This document shows positions 39,155-49,860 of a stretch of DNA of 64,000 nucleotides, piece after piece (the first letter of the stretch is position 1; every line of letters starts with the position of its first letter). Source of the DNA: Acinetobacter courvalinii (GTDB lineage: Bacteria > Pseudomonadota > Gammaproteobacteria > Pseudomonadales > Moraxellaceae); the NCBI RefSeq assembly GCF_014635545.1, contig NZ_BMDA01000001.1, forward strand, positions 1,752,739 to 1,816,738, in the 5' to 3' direction. Below the pieces are notes generated by a model, which was given only the letters and a program-made list of their open reading frames with translations, had not been told where the DNA came from and did no database searches. Both the position numbers and the translations under genes were made by a program.

Positions 39155-40351
39155 TTATTTGGTAGTTATTTTCTTCTCATACAATGTCATCGCAAACGCC
39201 AAACCACACAAAATCACAAAGCCACTAGTCATTGGAATCAAAGTACCGTTATACAGCTGCCCAATAATCGAAGCGAGTATTAAAGACAGTACAGATGAAG
39301 ATGCCCCTATAATCGCCGAAGCCATACCTGCGACATGCCCCATCGGTTCCATGGCAATCGCATTCAGATTTCCAAACAACGTACCAAACAATAAAAACAG
39401 AATGCAGGCATACAACATAAACATCCAGAATGAAACGGTTACACCTGCAAGTTGGATGATCAAAAATACCAATGAAATTAAACACAGGCCAAGAAAGCCA
39501 TAAATACAAATCGGACGCATCCCAAACTTCATCACAATTCTAGAGTTGGTAAAAGACGCAATCCCCATCACACCTGCTAATAAAGCAAAGTAGGCACTGA
39601 ATTCCTGCCCTGTTTTACCGAATTGCTGCATAAAGATTTGTTGTGAAGTGCCCAGGTAGCCAATAAAACCGCCAAAACAGAAACCTGCACAGAGCAGATA
39701 ACTCATGGTGGTTTTATTGCTCACTACTTCTTTAAAGCCATCCTTAAAAGCTTGTACCCGCATTGGCAGACGATTCTCAGGCACTAAGGTCTCTTCCAAG
39801 CGCAAAGCAACCCATGCTCCCACAACCGTGGCATAGACCATATACAATACAAAAATATCGCGCCAACCAAAGAAATGAATAATCAGTTGTCCCAAACTCG
39901 GCGCAATCGCAGGTGCGACCATAAACACCATCATAATCAGCGACATGATGCGTGCCATTTGTGCGCCGCTATATTTATCCCGCACAATTGAAATCGAAGC
40001 GACATAAGGTCCAGAAACACCGACACCCTGAATAAAACGACCCAGCAAAAACCATTCAAAACTTTGGGTGGAATAGCACAACAAGCTTCCTAAAAAGTAA
40101 ATCACGATGCCTGTAAATAAAATCCGTTTTCGCCCAATCGCATCGGACAATGGCCCTGCTATCAATTGACCGATGGTCATTCCAGAGAAAATACTGATGA
40201 TGACCCATTGCGCCTGATTACTATTTTGCAGGATAAAAACACGACCAATTTCACCCAGTGCAGGTAAAACCGCATCAATTGAAAATGAGACGATGGACAT
40301 CAGTAATGCCATCAATAGTGCAAATTCATGGAAATGGATTTTTGATTTCAT
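39155..40351 (-). CDS. Bcr/CflA-type MFS drug exporter
   Basis: 398 aa with about 12 membrane segments. The GPLSDAIGRKRILFTG motif after helix 2 (motif A of the major facilitator family) and GRFIQGVGVSGPYVASISIVRD (helix 4-5) are characteristic of the Bcr/CflA proton-coupled multidrug exporters. I start at ATG 40351, which gives the usual short basic N-terminus; the frame goes to 40399. Substrate unknown. Confidence 0.92.
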   Translation of the reverse strand: MKSKIHFHEFALLMALLMSIVSFSIDAVLPALGEIGRVFILQNSNQAQWVIISIFSGMTIGQLIAGPLSDAIGRKRILFTGIVIYFLGSLLCYSTQSFEWFLLGRFIQGVGVSGPYVASISIVRDKYSGAQMARIMSLIMMVFMVAPAIAPSLGQLIIHFFGWRDIFVLYMVYATVVGAWVALRLEETLVPENRLPMRVQAFKDGFKEVVSNKTTMSYLLCAGFCFGGFIGYLGTSQQIFMQQFGKTGQEFSAYFALLAGVMGIASFTNSRIVMKFGMRPICIYGFLGLCLISLVFLIIQLAGVTVSFWMFMLYACILFLLFGTLFGNLNAIAMEPMGHVAGMASAIIGASSSVLSLILASIIGQLYNGTLIPMTSGFVILCGLAFAMTLYEKKITTK

Positions 40352-40390
40352 TTTTCTTGTCCATTGATAGATTATTGTATTTGGAATTAA

Positions 40391-40414
40391 ATAAGCCACC
40401 TGACGGTGGCTTAT
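40391..40414 (-). terminator. Intrinsic terminator of purL
   Basis: ATAAGCCACC and GGTGGCTTAT form a 10-bp stem with a 4-base loop, 13 bases past the purL stop, followed on the minus strand by a T-rich run. Confidence 0.8.
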
Positions 40415-40426
40415 GGCATGGATTGA

Positions 40427-43400
40427 TTAACCAATAAATTTACGTGCGTTACGGAACATACGTAACCAGGCACCATCTTCTGCCCAGTCTTCTGGCTTCC
40501 AAGAATGCTGTAAAGCACGGAAATTACGTTCTGGATGCGGCATCATCACTGTTGCACGACCATCTTTAGAGGTTAAGCCTGTAATTGCTTCAGGTGAACC
40601 ATTCGGGTTCAACGGATAATGTTGAGTTGGATTACCCAAGCTATCTACATAACGCAAGATCACTTGGTTCTCAGCATTTAAAGCTGCAATTTGCTGTTCA
40701 GTTGCAACCAGACGGCCTTCACCATGCGCAACCGCGATTGGTAAAATCGAACCTTGCATATCTTCAAGCAAGACCGACACCGATTTTTCTACACGAACGT
40801 TCACGGCACGCGCTTCAAATACTTCTGAGGTATTACGGTGGAAACGGCCCCAATGCTCTGCACCCGGAATCAGTGGTGCAAGTTGCGACATCATTTGACA
40901 GCCATTACATACGCCTAAGCTGAAGGTGCTCTCACGATGGAAGAACTGTTCAAACTGGTCACGTAACTTGGCATTGAACAAGACTGATTTTGCCCAGCCA
41001 CCGCCAGCACCCATGACATCACCATACGAGAAGCCACCACATGCCACTAGACCTTCAAAATCGCTCAAGCTGACACGACCTGCAAGCAAGTCACTCATAT
41101 GTACGTCGATGGTATTGAAGCCAACTTTGTCAAATGCAGCAGCCATTTCAACGTGACCATTGACACCTTGCTCACGCAAGATGGCCATGTTTGGACGACG
41201 TGTATTGATAAACGGCGCTTCAACAGGCTCATTCAAATCATAAGTTGCTTGTGCAATCAAACCTTTATGGTTTTTATCTGCGATTAATGCAAACTCTTGA
41301 TCCGCAGTTTCTACGTTGTCACGTAAGCGTTGGATCTGATGCGATACTTCTGCCCATGCTTGTTGCAATTCAGCACGCTCTAGCGTTAAACCATTGACTG
41401 CCAATTGATCCGTGCTATTTACACGACCAACCACTGCAATGGCATCTTTCAGACTAGAGGCTGCAACCTCAACTTCTAACTGTGCCCAATCCGCCGCTGT
41501 GATTTGCAGCACCGCACCAATTTCTTCAGCAAACAAGCTTTCAGTGCTTTGATTTTCTAAAGCAACACCCAAGCGTGAAGCAAACATCATTTCAGCAACA
41601 GTCGCGAGTAAACCACCATCACCGATGTCATGATAAGCCTTAATCACACCACGATTGTTCCAGTCCTGAATCAGGGCAAAGAATGCTTTGAAGTCATCAA
41701 AACTATCGACATCAGGTGTCACTGAACCAATGGCTTTATACACCTGTGCCAAGATCGAACCACCTAGGCGGAACTGGCCTTTAGATAGGTCAATACGCAC
41801 CAGTACTGAATCTTCTAAATTTTTAAGTTCAGGTGTTAAAGTTTTACGTACATCCAATACAGGTGCAAATGCAGTAATGACACCCGACATTGGCGAAGTC
41901 ACGGCTTTCTCTTCACCATCGTTCCACGTCGTACGCATTGAAAGTGAATCTTTACCGACTGGAATTGCGATGCCTAAAGCAGGACACATTTCCATACCAA
42001 TCGCTTTCACACCTTCAAACAAGGCTTGGTCTTCACCTTTTTGACCCGCCGCTGCCATCCAGTTCGCAGAAAGCTTGATATCGCTGATTTGTTCGATGTT
42101 GGCACACGCAATGTTGGTAATCGCTTCCGCAACTGCTAAACGTGCAGATGCAGCCGGATTCAACAACGCGACTGGTGGACGTTCACCCATTGCCATTGCT
42201 TCACCAGTGAAACCTTGCAAACTTGTGGTGGTAACTGCTGCATCGGCAACAGGTACCTGCCAGCGACCCACCATCTGGTCACGTGCAACCATACCGGTAA
42301 TCGAACGGTCACCGATGGTGATCAGGAATGATTTAGATGCAACGGTTGGATTTTTCAAGACGCGGAAAATCGCATCTTTCAAATCAACTTTTGCAGCATC
42401 AAAGTCATTGCCAGTACGTTCAATCGTTTCATAGGCACGTTGCATACGTGGCGTACCGCCCAACATCACTTGCATTGGAATGTCGACCGCATTGTTGTCA
42501 AACAAAGGATCTTCAACAGTTAAGTGACGCGCTTCAGTCGCTTCACCCAACACTGCAAACGGGCAACGCTCACGTGCACAGATTTCTTCAAACTGTTCTA
42601 AAGACTCTGGACGAATCGCAAGTACATAACGCTCTTGTGCTTCGTTTGACCAGATTTCCATCGGGCTCATACCTGGCTCTAAAGATGGAATCTTACGAAG
42701 ATTCAATACCGCACCTAACTCATGATCATTCACCAGCTCAGGCATGGCATTGGATAAACCGCCCGCACCCACGTCATGTACAGACACGATCGGGTTAAAG
42801 TCTTCCAAGCGCCAGCAAGTATCGATGACTTCCTGGCAACGGCGTTCCATTTCCGGGTTTTCACGTTGTACAGAAGCAAAGTCTAAACTTTCACCCATGG
42901 TACCGCTGTCTACAGAAGACGCCGCGCCACCACCAAGACCAATCAACATGGCAGGACCGCCCAATACAATGAGCAAGTCACCCGGTTGAATCGCATCTTT
43001 TTCAACATGGTCAGGACGAATGTTACCGTAACCACCTGCAATCATGATTGGCTTATGGAAGCCTTTCACTTCACCGTTCACATTCTGTTCGAAAGTACGG
43101 AAATAACCATTTAATGCAGGGCGACCGAATTCGTTGTTAAACGCAGCACCACCCAATGGACCTTCAATCATGATTTGTAATGGCGATGCCATACGTGAAG
43201 GTTTGCCGTAGTTTTCTTCCCACGGTTGTTCAAAACCAGGAATATTCAAGTTTGAAACGGTAAAGCCCGTTAAGCCTGCTTTTGGTTTACCACCACGACC
43301 GGTTGCACCTTCGTCACGGATTTCACCGCCCGAACCTGTTGCAGCACCTGCAAATGGCGCAATTGCAGTTGGATGGTTGTGTGTTTCCACCTTCATCAGG

Positions 43401-44257
43401 ATATGAGCAGCCTGGCTCTTATATTTATAAACGAAGTGGCCATTTTCATCCGCTTTCGGATAAAAACGCATGGTGTCATAACCCACGATCACAGACGCGT
43501 TATCTTTATATGCCGATAATACATCGGTTGGCGATTCTTTATAGGTATTCTTGATCATCTGGAACAAGGACAATGGTTGTTTCTCACCATCAATTGTCCA
43601 TTCTGAACCAAAGATTTTATGACGACAGTGTTCAGAGTTTGCTTGAGCAAACATCATCAATTCGATATCGTTTGGATTACGACCGAGCTTGGTAAAAGCT
43701 TCGGTAAGGTAATCAATTTCCTGCTCAGATAAAGCAAAGCCAAACTCATTGTTGGCTTTGACTAATGCTTCTTTACCTTGACCCAAGATGTCAATTGAGT
43801 TTAACGGCTTCGGTGCGGTTTCCGAGAATAACGCTTTTGCATCATCAATATGAGCAAAAACGCTTTCTGTCATACGGTCATGTAAGGCCAGTTTCACTTC
43901 GTTTGAAATCTCTTTCACCCCTTTCAAGGTAAATAACAGACCACGTTCCAAACGGTGAACCGGGGTATTACAGTTTTTGAAAATATCTGTTGCTTTAGAT
44001 GACCACGGCGAGATTGTCCCGACACGCGGTGTCACTAAAATCTGGATTTCATCACTTGCAGCTTGGCGAAGTTCGAAAGATTGACCATCGTTTAAAAGTT
44101 GTAATGCCGATTGATGTTGCTGCTCGTTGAGCGCTTGATCAAACAAATAAACCCACTGGCTGTCAAAAGATTGAACAGAACTCATTGACGTTAATCGGTT
44201 TAAGAGTTGAGCTTTCTTGAAAGAAGAATGTGCTGATGCACCGGCCACGATAAACAT
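40427..44257 (-). CDS. purL: Phosphoribosylformylglycinamidine synthase
   Basis: Fourth step of purine synthesis: FGAR + glutamine + ATP to FGAM. 1276 aa, the large single-chain type: N-terminal substrate/linker domain, two AIR-synthase-like halves ([30 protein letters not shown] in the first), and a C-terminal class I glutaminase with the Cys in [10 protein letters not shown] and His/Glu in MPHPERNFR. Monocistronic. Confidence 0.97.
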   Translation of the reverse strand: MFIVAGASAHSSFKKAQLLNRLTSMSSVQSFDSQWVYLFDQALNEQQHQSALQLLNDGQSFELRQAASDEIQILVTPRVGTISPWSSKATDIFKNCNTPVHRLERGLLFTLKGVKEISNEVKLALHDRMTESVFAHIDDAKALFSETAPKPLNSIDILGQGKEALVKANNEFGFALSEQEIDYLTEAFTKLGRNPNDIELMMFAQANSEHCRHKIFGSEWTIDGEKQPLSLFQMIKNTYKESPTDVLSAYKDNASVIVGYDTMRFYPKADENGHFVYKYKSQAAHILMKVETHNHPTAIAPFAGAATGSGGEIRDEGATGRGGKPKAGLTGFTVSNLNIPGFEQPWEENYGKPSRMASPLQIMIEGPLGGAAFNNEFGRPALNGYFRTFEQNVNGEVKGFHKPIMIAGGYGNIRPDHVEKDAIQPGDLLIVLGGPAMLIGLGGGAASSVDSGTMGESLDFASVQRENPEMERRCQEVIDTCWRLEDFNPIVSVHDVGAGGLSNAMPELVNDHELGAVLNLRKIPSLEPGMSPMEIWSNEAQERYVLAIRPESLEQFEEICARERCPFAVLGEATEARHLTVEDPLFDNNAVDIPMQVMLGGTPRMQRAYETIERTGNDFDAAKVDLKDAIFRVLKNPTVASKSFLITIGDRSITGMVARDQMVGRWQVPVADAAVTTTSLQGFTGEAMAMGERPPVALLNPAASARLAVAEAITNIACANIEQISDIKLSANWMAAAGQKGEDQALFEGVKAIGMEMCPALGIAIPVGKDSLSMRTTWNDGEEKAVTSPMSGVITAFAPVLDVRKTLTPELKNLEDSVLVRIDLSKGQFRLGGSILAQVYKAIGSVTPDVDSFDDFKAFFALIQDWNNRGVIKAYHDIGDGGLLATVAEMMFASRLGVALENQSTESLFAEEIGAVLQITAADWAQLEVEVAASSLKDAIAVVGRVNSTDQLAVNGLTLERAELQQAWAEVSHQIQRLRDNVETADQEFALIADKNHKGLIAQATYDLNEPVEAPFINTRRPNMAILREQGVNGHVEMAAAFDKVGFNTIDVHMSDLLAGRVSLSDFEGLVACGGFSYGDVMGAGGGWAKSVLFNAKLRDQFEQFFHRESTFSLGVCNGCQMMSQLAPLIPGAEHWGRFHRNTSEVFEARAVNVRVEKSVSVLLEDMQGSILPIAVAHGEGRLVATEQQIAALNAENQVILRYVDSLGNPTQHYPLNPNGSPEAITGLTSKDGRATVMMPHPERNFRALQHSWKPEDWAEDGAWLRMFRNARKFIG

Positions 44258-44798
44258 GTTGACTTTGGCTCCACGGGCGGGTCTAACGAACCTACCACAA
44301 TGTGACTTATAAGAGAGCGCATATTCTACTGTGAAAGGCGCTTTTCAGCTAGCCATATCCATCTTAAAAATCAGAGTTTTCTGCTTCAAATGACTTAATT
44401 TATTGTAGCTTTATCCATTTTACTTTATTCGTAACAATTCATTTACTGCAAGGGACAAAATATCGGTGCATTCCAAATTTGGTTTCCTGATCTGGCAGCA
44501 AATACCACACACCCAGTCAAGCCGACCATAAAACGACTTTTCTATACGCTGATGCGCCGGTCTATCTCAGCAGAGATCACAACAAGCTCAGCCACTCGAT
44601 AAATACGGTGGAATGGGTGCATCGCTTAAACCCTACACCAGTGCCTATCTCCTGTTTATCTCAATAGCTAAGCTTTAATTTTCTCAGCTCTATTGGTCAT
44701 GACCCGGATCAGATCAATAGCTTGATAGTAACTTGCCTGAAAAAATATATAATACAGACCTGTCTTCCTAACAACTTAGAACGGCCTAGAGAGCTTCA
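44258..44798. other. Intergenic region between purL and the 722-aa gene
   Basis: 541 bases. The right end carries a promoter candidate for the next gene. The middle (about 44465-44667) reads as coding-like in two different frames, joined by an apparent frameshift, and ends at a TAG at 44665-44667; it may be a decayed gene fragment, but I cannot identify it. Confidence 0.35.
44722..44753 (+). promoter_or_regulatory. Candidate promoter of the 722-aa gene
   Basis: TTGATA (44722-44727) and TATATA (44746-44751) are 18 bases apart; an overlapping TATAAT starts two bases further. The gene starts about 46 bases downstream. Confidence 0.55.
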
Positions 44799-46967
44799 AT
44801 GAATAAGCAAATAATCGAGCAACTATTTAAACAAAAGAAAATTTCCCAATGTATTGAAGCTGCTGAAGAATATCTAACAGAACATCCCAACGACCTGGAT
44901 ACCCTCAAGACCATGCTGGACTATCTGTTTGAGCATGAAGCCTCTTTGGAAAGTAAAACTCAACCTCTCTCCTTGCTGAATAGTGAACATGCAGATCAAT
45001 ATAAAGCGCTGATACAACGCCTTTATCAGCAGGAAAATGAGAAAGAAGCAGCACTGCGTTATTATTTATTGCTCGCCAAACAACAGAAAGATGTAAACGA
45101 TTTCTTAAAATATGATGCTGAATATACTGAGCTTTATCAGCAACAGTATGCTCATAACCGTGAATGTCGCGATATCATGATTTCACAGCTTTGGCTCGAC
45201 AAAGTGTATTTTTTAGCGTCACAACAACATCCTGACTTAATCACGCAAATCGAAAATGGTATTGATCTGCTCTCTGTTGAAGATGAAACCGAGTATTTGC
45301 ATTTGGCAGAAATTGCGTATGAGCATCAAGAAATCACGCTGGCGCAAAAAATATTATTAAAACTGATTAAAGGATTAAATTACCAACCCGAAGTCCCAAC
45401 CGGACTAGTCCGCTGGTATCACCGCTTTGAAGAGCTGATTAACAACGGTTATGAGCATCCGGAAGTGCGCTATTACCAAATCATTATTGAGCGGAACTAT
45501 TATGAACAACTCAATAAGACAGAATCTGCCTATTACCAACGCAGTTTAAGCACCATAGAAAAATATCCAGATGAGGCTGCTGCTTTGCATTTTGCTGGAA
45601 CTTATCTGTATGAAAGCGAACAATATCAGCAAGCATTCACTTATCTGGAAAAAGCCCAAGCCTTAAAACCGGATGTTGTGACCTGGCGTAGATGGCTGGA
45701 ATCAAAATATCTGCTGCAACAATCCATCAATCTGGATGTGCCGGTATTCAGCACGGCCCTGCCCAGAGATCTCTATGCTGCAGGGGTGAGTCTAAACGAG
45801 TTTTATGAGGAAAATTACGATTTCGATGATCAGATCACATCCGAGCTGACTCATTTAAATTGTGAAATTTATCGTCAGTCTTATCACGCCTTTAAACAAT
45901 ACTATGAGCAGAATAAATACCCAAGCGACTATCATGGTAATTACCATTATTTTGCGATGTGTTGTAATAACTATGCCATCAAGCTGATCAGAACCGGACA
46001 CTATGATCAGGCAGCTGCTATTGCTACAGAAGGATTAAATTACTCCGAGTTTATGGAATTACATTTTACCCGAATCTGGGCTTATAAAGAGGCGCAAAAT
46101 TACCAAGACATGGAGCATGCCTTAGCAGAATATTTTGAAAAATATGATGAAAGCTGTGTGCCATTTACTGAACATCAAATTCGGGTGGCAGAGTATGTGG
46201 CCTGCAAAGCAAAATTAGGCAAAATCGACAATATTCAGGAAGAAGCTGAAAAAGTCCTGTTTCAGCTATATCAATATGCTGCTAAGAAACCTCATCTGCA
46301 TGATGAAGATTATCGCAACCTACAGGTGGCAGAATGTGCCGTAGAGAATCTGATTTATGAACTGTATGAAGATCAGGATGCATTGATTCGCAAAGACTAT
46401 TATGAAAGTGTTACTACGCGCTTCCCTCTCGCGTCTCAACCCCATTATGTGTTAATGCAGGTCTATAATGAGTTAGAGGATTATGAAAATATAAATGCAT
46501 CCGCTTATCGCTATTTAAAGTTGAAACGCAGTTTTATGATGGCACAACAGGACTGGGACAAGACGATTTACCTGATCATTAAAAGTTACTGCTTACTTGA
46601 ACAACATGAGCAAGCAATCCAGTTTTATCAGCATCATGCAGCCAGAATAGAGCAGGAATTTGATCCAGAAGATTTTCCTTCGCTCAATCAATACCTGATG
46701 AAAAGCTTTCTCAGATTGGGTGATTTTGCAATGGTACATCAGTTGGCTGAACAGTCTCGAATGATTTATAAACAGCAAGCCTGGGCCTATAATGACCTTA
46801 TGGAATATATCTATCTGCTTGAAGCTGAAGCATACTATAACAGCGGTCAGATCAAACAGGCGCACCAACATCTGGATCATATCCTGTCATATAGCGACCA
46901 TATCCCTATTGCTGCGCACTACAAGAAGTCATGGAAAAAACCGGGCTTCTTCTCCAGATTTTTTTAA
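44799..46967 (+). CDS. 722-aa TPR-like repeat protein
   Basis: No name available. 722 aa without signal peptide or clear membrane segment, built of helical repeats with TPR-like Ala/Tyr/Leu spacing (for example AALHFAGTYLYESEQYQQAFTYLEKAQALKP, about 260-290), rich in Tyr, Gln, Glu and His. A cytoplasmic scaffold or binding protein is the likely general role. GAGAG lies 7 bases before the ATG. Stands alone. Confidence 0.85.
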   Translation: MNKQIIEQLFKQKKISQCIEAAEEYLTEHPNDLDTLKTMLDYLFEHEASLESKTQPLSLLNSEHADQYKALIQRLYQQENEKEAALRYYLLLAKQQKDVNDFLKYDAEYTELYQQQYAHNRECRDIMISQLWLDKVYFLASQQHPDLITQIENGIDLLSVEDETEYLHLAEIAYEHQEITLAQKILLKLIKGLNYQPEVPTGLVRWYHRFEELINNGYEHPEVRYYQIIIERNYYEQLNKTESAYYQRSLSTIEKYPDEAAALHFAGTYLYESEQYQQAFTYLEKAQALKPDVVTWRRWLESKYLLQQSINLDVPVFSTALPRDLYAAGVSLNEFYEENYDFDDQITSELTHLNCEIYRQSYHAFKQYYEQNKYPSDYHGNYHYFAMCCNNYAIKLIRTGHYDQAAAIATEGLNYSEFMELHFTRIWAYKEAQNYQDMEHALAEYFEKYDESCVPFTEHQIRVAEYVACKAKLGKIDNIQEEAEKVLFQLYQYAAKKPHLHDEDYRNLQVAECAVENLIYELYEDQDALIRKDYYESVTTRFPLASQPHYVLMQVYNELEDYENINASAYRYLKLKRSFMMAQQDWDKTIYLIIKSYCLLEQHEQAIQFYQHHAARIEQEFDPEDFPSLNQYLMKSFLRLGDFAMVHQLAEQSRMIYKQQAWAYNDLMEYIYLLEAEAYYNSGQIKQAHQHLDHILSYSDHIPIAAHYKKSWKKPGFFSRFF

Positions 46968-47070
46968 GCTCAATTAAATGACATTGGTCAGACTTATCTA
47001 TAGGTTTTTATTTAATGTATGAATAAGTCAGATCTTTTGTCTGACTTGCTAGGACGTTTCGCGATAAGCC

Positions 47071-47143
47071 TGCTGCTTGTGGGCTGTTTATTGTGCAGGA
47101 TAGAAGTCGCTTCGATAGCCTTAAGCCCCTAAAACAAGCAGCA
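47071..47143. promoter_or_regulatory. Long imperfect hairpin upstream of dgt
   Basis: TGCTGCTTGT-GGGCT (47071-47085) pairs with AGCCC (47124-47128) and, after a 5-base bulge, ACAAGCAGCA (47134-47143). The loop of 38 bases contains a smaller GAAG/CTTC stem. It lies 82 bases before dgt. Could be a 5' leader structure, the end of the preceding transcript or a repeat; no further match seen. Confidence 0.4.
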
Positions 47144-47224
47144 AGACAATTTATGTCGCCCTACTCTAGTGCTTTAATCTTTTTTTTGGCATGATGAAAC
47201 TGAATTCATAGTGAATAATGATAA

Positions 47225-48565
47225 ATGGAACAAATGCGTTGGTTAGAATTGCTTTCTGCAATTCGTTTAGGCAGTAAAAAAAGCAGTACCGAATTGGCTC
47301 GAAGCCCATTCCATAAAGATTACGACAGAATTATATTTTCCCAAAGCTTTCGCCAACTGAATAGAAAAACCCAGGTTCACCCGCTTACACAACACGATGG
47401 TATTCATACCCGCCTTACTCACTCACTGGAAGTGTCTTGTATCGGCCGCTCACTCGGCATGCTTGCGGCTGAAAAAATTAAAGATGAATTACCCATGTGG
47501 ATCTCACCTGCCGATGTCGGGGCGATCATTCAGGCGGCGTGTCTGGCCCATGATATTGGCAATCCACCCTTTGGTCATGCCGGTGAATATGCCATTCGTG
47601 AATGGTTTGATGATGCCTCTCATCGGGACTTCCTCACCAAACTGACACCTGAAGAACAAGCCGATGTGCGTCAATTCGAGGGCAATGCCCAAGGACTTCG
47701 CCTACTTAGCCGGATTGATTATCATCCAGATGATGGTGGAATGCGCCTGACCTGTGCCACGCTAGGCGCTTATTTAAAATATCCTTGGCTATCCAAAACC
47801 ATTGAAGAACAAGGTGATACGCCTTCCCATCAACGGGCAAAATTTGGTTGCTATCAATCTGAAAAAGAAATTTTAAAACAACTGGCTGAACAGCTTGGCC
47901 TGATTCAACTCGGTGAATATCATTATTGCCGTCATCCTCTGACCTATTTATTAGAAGCTGCTGATGACATGTGTTATGCGCTGATTGATCTGGAAGATGG
48001 CATTATTCTGAATATGTTGAACTATGCCGAAGTTGAGCCGATTTTTCTGAACCTGATTGCCGATTATGGTTATCCCGAGGAACTCCATTTACCGCATACC
48101 ACCTGGCAGCAGAAGATCGCAGCTTTACGCGGTCGCGTCATGAAGCGTTTGGTCGATGAAGTCACCACTGCTTTTGCCAAGCATCACTTTGAAATTCTGA
48201 CAGGCCAGCTCAAAGGTAGCCTGTTACAATATTGTTCGCCGGATATTGAAGCCGGTATTCAAACCGCCAAGAATCTTGCCAGAGACCGTATCTTTGAACA
48301 TCCTCAAAAATCCGGTTTAGAAATTATTGCACATCAAAGTTTGCAAACCATTCTGGATGCCTTTATTCCCCTGACCATGCCACATAAGGCACTCAGCTTT
48401 AAAGAGCAGCGATTGATGTCAATTTTGCAACATTCAGGCGTAAATCTGCAAAACAACCATTATAATAATATTATGCAAGTTCTTGATATTATTAGCAAGT
48501 TCTCAGACCATCAGGCTTATAGTCTGGCGCAAGAGTTGCAAGGCAATAAAATAGGCTTTTTTTAA
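47225..48565 (+). CDS. dgt: dNTP triphosphohydrolase (dGTPase family)
   Basis: Hydrolyses dNTPs (dGTP-type) to nucleoside and triphosphate, controlling dNTP pools. 446 aa with the HD-domain metal ligands: His in THSLEVSCIGR, HD in AHDIGNPPFGHAGE. The family motif RKTQVHPLTQHDGIHTRLTHSLE is at about 42-64. Overlaps the next gene start by one base (TAATG). Confidence 0.94.
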   Translation: MEQMRWLELLSAIRLGSKKSSTELARSPFHKDYDRIIFSQSFRQLNRKTQVHPLTQHDGIHTRLTHSLEVSCIGRSLGMLAAEKIKDELPMWISPADVGAIIQAACLAHDIGNPPFGHAGEYAIREWFDDASHRDFLTKLTPEEQADVRQFEGNAQGLRLLSRIDYHPDDGGMRLTCATLGAYLKYPWLSKTIEEQGDTPSHQRAKFGCYQSEKEILKQLAEQLGLIQLGEYHYCRHPLTYLLEAADDMCYALIDLEDGIILNMLNYAEVEPIFLNLIADYGYPEELHLPHTTWQQKIAALRGRVMKRLVDEVTTAFAKHHFEILTGQLKGSLLQYCSPDIEAGIQTAKNLARDRIFEHPQKSGLEIIAHQSLQTILDAFIPLTMPHKALSFKEQRLMSILQHSGVNLQNNHYNNIMQVLDIISKFSDHQAYSLAQELQGNKIGFF

Positions 48566-49239
48566 TGAAGCGGTTTCTTGATGACGGGAAGACTTGGGGT
48601 ACTTTTGCGAAGTATCCTATTTTAGTTGTATGTCCTTTCTGCCAGAGTCATGCACGAGTAATTCAACCCGAACAAAATAATCAGACTGAAAAAAAAATAA
48701 TTTTTAGTTGTATATTCTGCTGTAAAACTTTTGATCAAGACCAGCAGCAACAAAACAACTTAGGCTATTTTGACGAGATCAACGTAGAAATTAATCAAAC
48801 CTGTACTTGTAAACGTGGGAAATATTACTTTTCCCACTCTTATGCTCGGCCCAGTATTCTTCCCCCTTTTATCAAACTGAATTGTACTTTCTGCCAAAAA
48901 GAGCAAGTGTATGATTCCCCTTATCCGTCATTGACCTATAAAATCTCGAGAAAATCCGGGTTTGAAATCAATAAAGATCCTTTCTTTGACTATCGGCTGT
49001 ATCTCACCACAGAAACAAGGCATGGTCTTATTTTCGTGTATAACACAGAACAGTTAAATGATTTGAAAGCTTACATCTCTGCTGAGCTCAGACAGAGAAG
49101 CTATACCAATAAGAATAAAACTTACTTAAGCCGATTGCCTGCCTGGATAAAATCCGCACGAAATCGCAAAGAAATCCTGAAAGCTATTTTGCGTTTAGAA
49201 CAAATGGCTACTACTATTCAACCATTAACAAATAAGTGA
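48565..49239 (+). CDS. Zinc-ribbon protein of unknown function
   Basis: 224 aa. Four CxxC-type pairs are visible: CPFC (26-29), CIFC (49-52), CTCKRG (76-78) and CTFC (107-110), so it likely binds one or two zinc ions. Overlaps dgt by one base and ruvA follows 8 bases on, so it is translated with dgt and may be transcribed with ruvAB. Family not recognised; possible role in DNA metabolism by neighbourhood only. Confidence 0.8.
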   Translation: MKRFLDDGKTWGTFAKYPILVVCPFCQSHARVIQPEQNNQTEKKIIFSCIFCCKTFDQDQQQQNNLGYFDEINVEINQTCTCKRGKYYFSHSYARPSILPPFIKLNCTFCQKEQVYDSPYPSLTYKISRKSGFEINKDPFFDYRLYLTTETRHGLIFVYNTEQLNDLKAYISAELRQRSYTNKNKTYLSRLPAWIKSARNRKEILKAILRLEQMATTIQPLTNK

Positions 49240-49247
49240 AAGATTCA

Positions 49248-49853
49248 ATGATCGGATGTTTGATTGGCGAAGTGTTTGCCCTGGAAGCCCCAACCGTATT
49301 ACTCAATGTAAATGGTGTAGGTTATGAAATTGACACCCCACTTTCGACATTTTGCCAATTACAAAAAGGACAAAAAGTCACGTTATGGACCCATTTAGTG
49401 GTTCGTGAAGATGCGCAGCAACTGTATGGTTTTAGCGATGCTCAGGAAAAAACCATTTTCCGCACACTGCTCAAAGTCAACGGTGTAGGGCCTAAAATGG
49501 CACTCGGTATTCTTTCAACCTTGAGTGTTGAATTACTGATTCATACCATTGAACATGACGATGTAAATACCCTGATTAAAGTTCCGGGTGTAGGTAAAAA
49601 AACTGCTGAACGCTTAATGATTGAATTACGTGATCGTTTTAAAGCATTGGCCCATCCTGCAGGTGGCTCAAGCAATGCTGCGGCAACGCAAATCCAGTTC
49701 ATGTCCAACTCGCCTGTTGCTGAAGCCGAAGCCGCATTACAATCACTCGGTTATAAGCCGGCTGAAGCACAAAAAGCCGTTGCTGCCGTTAAAGCAGATT
49801 ATACTGAGTCAGCCGACATTATCCGTGCTGCGCTTAAATCCATGATGAAGTAA
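49248..49853 (+). CDS. ruvA: Holliday junction helicase subunit RuvA
   Basis: Binds four-way DNA junctions and loads RuvB. 201 aa: N-terminal OB-fold ([19 protein letters not shown]), two helix-hairpin-helix motifs ([31 protein letters not shown]), flexible linker and C-terminal domain. I start at ATG 49248, where the family begins; a GTG at 49236 overlaps the previous stop. Confidence 0.96.
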   Translation: MIGCLIGEVFALEAPTVLLNVNGVGYEIDTPLSTFCQLQKGQKVTLWTHLVVREDAQQLYGFSDAQEKTIFRTLLKVNGVGPKMALGILSTLSVELLIHTIEHDDVNTLIKVPGVGKKTAERLMIELRDRFKALAHPAGGSSNAAATQIQFMSNSPVAEAEAALQSLGYKPAEAQKAVAAVKADYTESADIIRAALKSMMK

Positions 49854-49860
49854 TAGATAT

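Noticed and set aside
41688..43554. Several open frames opposite purL
   Set aside because: They are antisense shadows of a well-supported 1276-aa gene with strong codon bias.
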